A stretch of DNA of 64,000 bases from Streptomyces sp. NBC_00271 (GTDB lineage: Bacteria; Actinomycetota; Actinomycetes; Streptomycetales; Streptomycetaceae), in the NCBI RefSeq assembly GCF_036178845.1, contig NZ_CP108070.1, positions 10,788,001 through 10,852,000 on the forward strand, written 5' to 3'. Shown in pieces: positions 59,170 through 64,000 of the stretch. Made by a program: the position numbers and the translations under genes. The notes below the pieces were generated by a model that made no database searches, was not told the DNA's origin, and saw nothing but the letters and a program-made list of their open reading frames with translations. How positions within the stretch are numbered: the first letter of the stretch is position 1; each line of letters opens with the position of its first letter.

Positions 59170-59517
59170 CTACATGCGCAGCATCCGCTGTGTGATCTCC
59201 CGGTACTGCCTCAGCGCGTGCCGGAGTTCTTCCGGCTGTGTCCCGGGGTCCTGGTCCTGCCAGGTTTCGTGCAGAACGCGCCGTCTTTCCGCGAGGGTGC
59301 TCATGAGCTGGGCGGTGACCTCGTCGAATGCGGTCTCGGCCTCTTCCAACGCCTCGCGTGGGCTGTCGGCGAAGGTGTTGAGGGCGTGTTGGAGGCGCTG
59401 GGCGAGCTTGTCCCGTTCGTCCGACGGGATCAGCGGCTCGGGGCCAGGCGTACGACGCCCGGCCGAACCGGGCCGTTTGTCCGGGGGCTGCTGGGCGCGT
59501 GACTGGTCGTACATCAT
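59170..59517 (-). CDS. Small helical hypothetical protein
   Basis: A 115-residue, mostly helical and charged protein beginning MMYDQSRAQQPPDKRPG. The C-terminal 80 residues (ERDKLAQRLQHALNTFADSP, then EEAETAFDEVTAQLMSTLAE) look like two or three amphipathic helices with coiled-coil character. The second ATG at 59514 is an alternative start. GGAAAG lies about ten bases upstream. I recognise no family. It is divergent from the LAL regulator, with three 16-bp repeats in between. Confidence 0.55.
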   Translation of the reverse strand: MMYDQSRAQQPPDKRPGSAGRRTPGPEPLIPSDERDKLAQRLQHALNTFADSPREALEEAETAFDEVTAQLMSTLAERRRVLHETWQDQDPGTQPEELRHALRQYREITQRMLRM

Positions 59518-59756
59518 CGAGTGCCACTTTCCTGTACGTCGTACCGGCCGCGTCGGTTTCGTCGCCCTGGGCGGGGCCGCGCTCCGCACCGTGCTGTCAG
59601 TCAACGCCGGGCAACCGGCGGTGTCAACGTGATGTCGACAGGGGTGAGTTCCGGCGGCTGGGCAGCGGTGAAGGGGGAGAAGGGGACCGGGGTGGCCCAG
59701 CCGTGACCGCGGTCGTCCGGAAGACGCGGCCCGCGGCCCCGAGTGCGGTCGCGCCG

Positions 59757-59803
59757 CCCAGGCCGTACGGGGCCCAGGCCGTACGGGGCCCAGGCTGTAC
59801 GGG
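59757..59803 (+). repeat. Three 16-bp direct repeats upstream of the LAL regulator
   Basis: CCCAGGCCGTACGGGG occurs twice in tandem (59757-59772, 59773-59788), followed by a third near-copy CCCAGGCTGTACGGG (59789-59803). The first two copies contain the palindrome CCGTACGG; the third has one substitution in it. They lie about 100 bases upstream of the regulator start and could be binding sites for it or for another factor. Confidence 0.85.
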
Positions 59804-59903
59804 TGGGTGAGTTCATTCGTGAGTGCTGTGCGCTCGGGCCACTGCTCGAGTGAGAAGGCCGCGACAGGAGTGAGAAGAGCGCCGCCCGTGATCTGACGGG
59901 ATA

Positions 59904-62588
59904 ATGGCGAGCACCATGGCTGGGATCGAGGAGAGCGGCCAGGGGTCGACCGTCGCATGGGTCGATCCCATGGGAGACCCGTTTCTGCGCACGCGGTTCG
60001 CCCCGCCGGCGAGGCCCGTCACCTTCCTGCGGCGGGAGCGGCTGGTCGAACACCTGGACCAGGCGCTGCTGACCCCCCTGACGGTCGTCAACGGAGCGGC
60101 CGGGGCGGGGAAGACCCTGCTGGTCGCCGAGTGGGTCACTGGGCTGGCGCAGCCGGTCGCCTGGTTCACCGCCGACACGGCGGATCAGCAGCCCGGGATG
60201 TTCTGGGCGTACGTACTCCAGGCCCTGCGGTCCTCGGGCATGCCGGTCCCTGGCAACATTCGCTGTCCCGCCGACGCGAGCAGGGTGGACCGCACACTGC
60301 TGGCACGGCTCGCCGCCGAGCTGAGCGGACGCGACCGGCCCGCGATCGTCGTGCTCGACGAATACGACCGCGTGAGCGCGCCGGAGATCGCGCAGCAGCT
60401 GGAATTCGTCCTGCACCATGCCGGACCGGGAATGCGCCTCGTCCTCGTCACCCGCACCGAGCCGCTGCTGCCGGTGCACCGTTACCGGGCAGCCGGTGAG
60501 CTGACGGAGATCCGGAACGCGGAACTGGCCTTCACACCCGAGGAGGCGGCCGTACTCCTGGAGCGGCACGGCCTGCGCCTGCCCGCGCACGCGGTGGGGG
60601 CGCTCGTGGACCGCACCGGCGGATGGGCGGCCGGCCTGCGGCTGTGCGCCCTGGCCGCGCGGGAGAGCCCGGATCCGGAGAGATACCTGAAGGAATTCGA
60701 GGCAGGGCGGAGTACGGTCGCCGACTACCTCCTGGCCGAGGTGCTCAAGCGGCGCACCGCCGAGACCCAGGACCTCCTGCTGCGGGTCAGCATCCTGGAG
60801 CGCCTCTGCCCCGATCTGGCCAACGCGCTGACGCAGCGCACCGACGCCGAGCCCATTCTGGCCGAGCTGCACCGCGAGAACGCGTTCGTCGAGGACCTCG
60901 GACACTCGTGGTACCGGCTCCACCCGCTGTTCCGGGAGATCCTCCGGGCGCATCTGCGGGAGCGCTGTCCTGGACTGGAGCCCGAACTCCACCAGCGGGC
61001 CGCCCGGTGGCTGCTGCGCTCCGGATTCCTCCCCGAGACGATGGCCCACGGCGCCGCCGCGGGCGACTGGGACTTCACCGCCAGCGCCTTCGTCGACGGC
61101 CTGGCGATCGGCCAGCTCTTCACCGGTCTGCGCCGTGACGAGCTGGCCGAGCTGTTCTCCCGGATGGGACCCGAGGCCACAAGCCCCGCGACGGACGTCG
61201 TCCGAGCGGCCCGGGACCTGTCCCAGTGCGACCTCGACCGCGGTCTGGCCCGTCTGCACCAGGCCGAGGCGGGCCTGGCCGCGGGCGTGCCCGACGCGGC
61301 CACCGACGTGCCCGGCCCGGCGGCGGCACGGCTGAGCTGCGCGCTGCTGGAGGCTCTGGCGGCCCGGCTGGCCGGGGCCCCGCTCCAGGCGGAGAAGGCC
61401 GCGGAGGCGGCCGAGGAACTGCGGCGGGCGGTTCCCGCCCACCTCTTGGGGCAGCATCCCGAACTCATCGCTCTGCTGCTGACCCATCTGGGCTCGGCGC
61501 GCCTGTGGGCCGGGCGCTTCGAGGACGCCCGCACCGCGCTGTCCGCGGCGGCGGGCTGTCCCGGCGGGGCCTCGACGGCACTTCCGCGAGAGGAGTCCTT
61601 GGGGCACCTGGCGCTGATCGACTACCTGAACGGCTGGCTCGGCAGGGCGGAGCGCAAGGCGCTCGCGGCGACGACCGACTCGGAGCGCTTCGGGCTGTGC
61701 GGGTCGTCCGGCTCGGACATCGGGCGGATGGTCCTGGCCGCCGTGGCCGTCGACCGGAACGAACTGGATCACGCCCAAGCCCTCCTCGACGAGGCGGTCG
61801 GCTCACGCCTGGCGACGCGGGACCCGGTGCCCGCCACGGGCCGGTCCCTCGTGACGGCACGTCTGCTGCTGGCCCGAGGCAAGACCCGAGCCGCCCTGGC
61901 GGCGGTGGACCCGGCGGTCTCCGCGGACGTGGCATCACCCTGGGCTCAGGCTCATGCCGCCCTGGTCGCCTCCGCCGCCCACCTGGCCGAGGGGCGGCCG
62001 GAGGCGGCCGCCGAGGTACTGCGACAGGTGCCGGACGACCAGCCGGCCTGTGTGGTGGAGGCCGCGCGGGCCCAGCTGGCGGCGGGCCGCCCCGCCGCCG
62101 CGCTCGACCTGCTCGACCGCCTGCGCGCCGAGGGTCCGGCCGGTCCGGCGGTGACCGTGCGGGCCACGCTGACCCGGGCGCAGGCCGCACTCGAGGCGGG
62201 TGACTCGGCCGCCGCGCGCAAGCTCGTGGGCCAGGCGCTCCTGGAGGCCCGGCGCGAGCGGCTGCGGCGGCCTTTCTTGGAGGCTGGACCGTGGATCCGA
62301 CGCCTCTTGGGCACGGCGCCACTGCAGCCACTTGCCGCGGGCTGGTTGACGACCGGCGACGTGCCCCGGCTCGAAACGCCCGCACCGCTCGTCGTGCAGG
62401 AGCTGAGCGAACGCGAACGCGACGTTCTGCGGCGACTGGCCCAGACGATGTCGACGGAAGAGATCGCGGCCGACCTCTGCGTGTCGGTGAACACGGTCAA
62501 GACCCACCCCAAGAGCGTCTACCGGAAACTGGCGGTGAACCGGCGCAACGAAGCGGTGCGCCGGGCGCGCGAGCTGCGGCTGCTGTGA
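59904..62588 (+). CDS. LAL-family (MalT-like) LuxR regulator with proline in the HTH
   Basis: An 894-residue regulator. An N-terminal STAND ATPase has Walker A VNGAAGAGKTLLVAEWV and Walker B AIVVLDEYDRV. A TPR-like middle follows (LGHLALIDYLNGWLGRAERK, RSLVTARLLLARGKTRAALA), and a C-terminal LuxR domain (LSERERDVLRRLAQTMSTEE, then LCVSVNTVKTHPKSVYRKLA). The HTH reads KTHPKSVY where relatives have KTHLRSVY, so a proline sits in the recognition helix. The start is ATG 59904 or 59916. Such proteins respond to sugars or nucleotides and activate transcription; the target is unknown, perhaps the following membrane genes. Confidence 0.85.
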   Translation: MASTMAGIEESGQGSTVAWVDPMGDPFLRTRFAPPARPVTFLRRERLVEHLDQALLTPLTVVNGAAGAGKTLLVAEWVTGLAQPVAWFTADTADQQPGMFWAYVLQALRSSGMPVPGNIRCPADASRVDRTLLARLAAELSGRDRPAIVVLDEYDRVSAPEIAQQLEFVLHHAGPGMRLVLVTRTEPLLPVHRYRAAGELTEIRNAELAFTPEEAAVLLERHGLRLPAHAVGALVDRTGGWAAGLRLCALAARESPDPERYLKEFEAGRSTVADYLLAEVLKRRTAETQDLLLRVSILERLCPDLANALTQRTDAEPILAELHRENAFVEDLGHSWYRLHPLFREILRAHLRERCPGLEPELHQRAARWLLRSGFLPETMAHGAAAGDWDFTASAFVDGLAIGQLFTGLRRDELAELFSRMGPEATSPATDVVRAARDLSQCDLDRGLARLHQAEAGLAAGVPDAATDVPGPAAARLSCALLEALAARLAGAPLQAEKAAEAAEELRRAVPAHLLGQHPELIALLLTHLGSARLWAGRFEDARTALSAAAGCPGGASTALPREESLGHLALIDYLNGWLGRAERKALAATTDSERFGLCGSSGSDIGRMVLAAVAVDRNELDHAQALLDEAVGSRLATRDPVPATGRSLVTARLLLARGKTRAALAAVDPAVSADVASPWAQAHAALVASAAHLAEGRPEAAAEVLRQVPDDQPACVVEAARAQLAAGRPAAALDLLDRLRAEGPAGPAVTVRATLTRAQAALEAGDSAAARKLVGQALLEARRERLRRPFLEAGPWIRRLLGTAPLQPLAAGWLTTGDVPRLETPAPLVVQELSERERDVLRRLAQTMSTEEIAADLCVSVNTVKTHPKSVYRKLAVNRRNEAVRRARELRLL

Positions 62589-62767
62589 ACCCGTACCGGT
62601 GACCACCCTCGCCCGTCACGGGTGAGGCGCGGGACGAGCCGTTCGGATGCGATGGGAGTGGCGGCACCACGCACCTCCCGACCGGGCGGGACGCCCGGAG
62701 CATCGCGAGTCCGGCGATGTGGCCGATGTCCCTCGTTCCGGTGCGCCGAATCGGAGAGAAGGCCTTG

Positions 62768-63286
62768 ATGTCACGGACCGAACCCGCCGTAACCTCAGCG
62801 GCCGACCCCGACCACCAGGCGCACGCCGACTACACCGGTGGTGTCTACGGGTCCATGCTCGCCGCGTCAGTGGTGATCGGCACCGGCACGCTGGGCTCGT
62901 TCCCGCACCTGGAGCTGGCGGCGCTGCTCTTGGGCACCGGCTTGGCGTTCTGGATCGCGCACGTGCACGCCCAGCTGTTCGGGGCGCGTCTGGCCCGGCA
63001 GGCCCTGGACTGGAGGACCGTCGTCGAGGTGTGCCGTGCGGAGTGGCCGATCGTCAAGGCCGCCGTCCCGCCGACCGTGGCCGTGGCCGTCAGCCCGCTC
63101 CTGGGCCTCGGCCTCCAAGGCACCTTCTGGCTCGCGCTCGCCGTCGCCGTGGCCGGGCAGGTGGGATGGTCGGCGGCAGCGGCACGCCGCGCGGGCGCCT
63201 CCTGGCGCCTCACGGCCGTCACTGCCTCGATCAATCTGCTGCTCGGCCTGCTGATCATCTCGTTCAAGCTCGTCCTGACGCATTGA
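62768..63286 (+). CDS. Four-helix membrane protein
   Basis: A 172-residue integral membrane protein with helices SMLAASVVIGTGTLGSFPHL, LAALLLGTGLAFWIAHVHA, VSPLLGLGLQGTFWLALAVA and SINLLLGLLIISFKLVLTH. The motif FWIAHVHAQLFG may be functionally important. GGAGAG lies upstream of ATG 62768. I recognise no named family. It follows the LAL regulator by 180 bases and precedes two further small genes, which may form a regulated unit. Confidence 0.6.
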   Translation: MSRTEPAVTSAADPDHQAHADYTGGVYGSMLAASVVIGTGTLGSFPHLELAALLLGTGLAFWIAHVHAQLFGARLARQALDWRTVVEVCRAEWPIVKAAVPPTVAVAVSPLLGLGLQGTFWLALAVAVAGQVGWSAAAARRAGASWRLTAVTASINLLLGLLIISFKLVLTH

Positions 63287-63303
63287 AAGGTCGTTCTGAG
63301 CCC

Positions 63304-63501
63304 ATGCGCTACGAGATCCGTGTCGAGGGACTCATGACGGAGACGCTGACCAAGGCGTTTCCGGAGATGGACCACGTGGTGATGTCCGGGCAGACCGTCC
63401 TGTTCGGCCCCGTTGTCGACGAGGCGCACCTGTACGGGCTGCTGGCCCGCTGCCAGTCGCTGGGACTGCACGTCATAGAGATGCGCCGGCTGCCGGAGTG
63501 A
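63304..63501 (+). CDS. Small conserved protein, ferredoxin-like alpha/beta pattern
   Basis: A 65-residue soluble protein with strand-helix-strand pattern: YEIRVEGLMTETLTKAFPEM, then MSGQTVLFGPVVDEAHLYGL and LGLHVIEMRRLPE. It resembles a minimal ferredoxin-like fold. Similar short proteins occur beside LAL-type regulators and DUF308 genes in streptomycetes as I remember them; no function is known. AAAGG lies about 11 bases before the ATG at 63304. It begins 18 bases after the upstream membrane gene, so they are likely co-transcribed. Confidence 0.6.
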   Translation: MRYEIRVEGLMTETLTKAFPEMDHVVMSGQTVLFGPVVDEAHLYGLLARCQSLGLHVIEMRRLPE

Positions 63502-63670
63502 CCGGGGCGTACGCCGTCCCCGAGGGCAGGGACGATCACCCGCCGGGGGTGAACCGGCAGCGGGCGGCGCGCGGGACGCTGACCCGGTGAAGTCCCCGCA
63601 CACCGTCCCGTCGGCGGTCCGGCGACGACCCGCTCGACCGCGTCAGGACTCGACCGCGTGAGGAGGAGCC

Positions 63671-64000
63671 ATGACCGATTCGCGTGGTCCGGCACCGCGT
63701 ACCGAGCCCGGGCCCAGGCCCGAAGGGGCGGCCTCCCCGCCGCCCGACGACGCCGAGGAACTGCTGGCGGGACTCGGCCGCTCATGGACCTGGATCCTGG
63801 GTTCGGCGATCACGACGCTGGTGCCGGGCATCCTGGTGCTGGTGTGGCCGGACGAGACCCTGCACATCCTGGCGGTACTCATCGGTCTCTATCTGGTCGT
63901 GACCGGGGTGTTCCGCTTCGTGGCGGTCTTCGGCCGCGAGGAGCACGGCGAGCGGATTCCCGGGCTCTTGCTCTCGATACTGTTCGTCCTGGCCGGGGTG
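63671..64000 (+). CDS. HdeD/DUF308-like membrane protein, cut by the window end
   Basis: The first 110 residues of a polytopic protein: a charged leader of about 35 residues, then helices WTWILGSAITTLVPGILVLV, TLHILAVLIGLYLVVTGVFR and a start of a third (IPGLLLSILFVLAG). This is the pattern of the HdeD/DUF308 family of membrane proteins, linked to acid resistance in enterobacteria and of unknown role in actinomycetes. AGGAGGAG precedes the ATG at 63671. The C-terminal part lies beyond position 64000. Confidence 0.75.
   Translation, partial: MTDSRGPAPRTEPGPRPEGAASPPPDDAEELLAGLGRSWTWILGSAITTLVPGILVLVWPDETLHILAVLIGLYLVVTGVFRFVAVFGREEHGERIPGLLLSILFVLAGV

Overview
The window is a high-GC, gene-dense stretch from an actinomycete, almost certainly Streptomyces. 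GTG and TTG starts are frequent. Gene families include Tat-exported glycosidases, an ECF41-type sigma factor with its carboxymuconolactone-decarboxylase partner, a DUF6629-like protein, and small CPCC, CbrC and DinB proteins. Many decayed genes and transposase remnants sit between intact operons, which is what one expects of a chromosome arm or accessory region. No rRNA gene, complete tRNA gene or CRISPR array was seen.

Layout. 0-5 kb: a YbaK-like protein and a DMT exporter diverge from a LysR regulator, followed by a UvrA-like paralogue. 5-7.5 kb: a truncated VOC gene, a DUF6629 membrane protein, then a wreck in which a Tat-type substrate-binding-protein gene has an internally inverted segment and is joined to pieces of a LuxR response regulator. 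7.5-16.5 kb: a coherent sugar locus (GH30 endo-galactanase with lectin domain, GH42 beta-galactosidase, sugar ABC transporter, LacI regulator with two perfect 16-bp operators), probably for beta-1,6-linked galactan side chains of arabinogalactan. 16.7-20.7 kb: P450, fused ferredoxin/ferredoxin reductase and a methyltransferase. 21-23.1 kb: a two-gene membrane unit interrupted by an IS605/IS1341-type TnpB element. 23-30.5 kb: CbrC and LRR proteins, a GH106-type rhamnosidase and a two-component system. 30.6-38.6 kb: a P-domain relic, acyl-CoA ligase, PfkB kinase, Tat-exported ketosteroid-dehydrogenase-like flavoprotein and a secreted phosphodiesterase. 38-47.4 kb: DinB proteins, a NUDIX gene split by a second, left-truncated TnpB element, a DNase-I-fold protein, a sugar isomerase/epimerase, a toxin-antitoxin pair and a secreted amidase. 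47.7-50.3 kb: a belt of pseudogenes. 50.5-53.6 kb: monooxygenase, CtaG and the ECF41 operon with a recognisable promoter. 53.6-57.8 kb: small orphan genes, a truncated IS5-type transposase and a sequence matching half of tRNA-Arg. 57.8-64 kb: XdhC with a broken TOBE regulator, a large LAL (MalT-like) regulator with three upstream 16-bp repeats and small membrane proteins, ending inside a DUF308/HdeD gene.

How the parts fit. The galactan locus is the clearest system: an extracellular GH30 enzyme cuts the polymer, the lipoprotein-dependent transporter imports oligosaccharides, the cytoplasmic GH42 enzyme releases galactose, and LacI controls the transporter promoter through paired palindromes. 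The P450 and the ferredoxin-reductase fusion form a self-contained electron-transfer pair. The most unusual observations are the in-gene inversion at 6.4-7.1 kb, the open NUDIX-TnpB chimeric reading frame at 39.9-41.1 kb, the intact TnpB with candidate omega RNA at 21.8-23.1 kb, and the tRNA-Arg-like attachment scar at 56.5 kb. All assignments come from reading the sequence and family knowledge; no database search was run.
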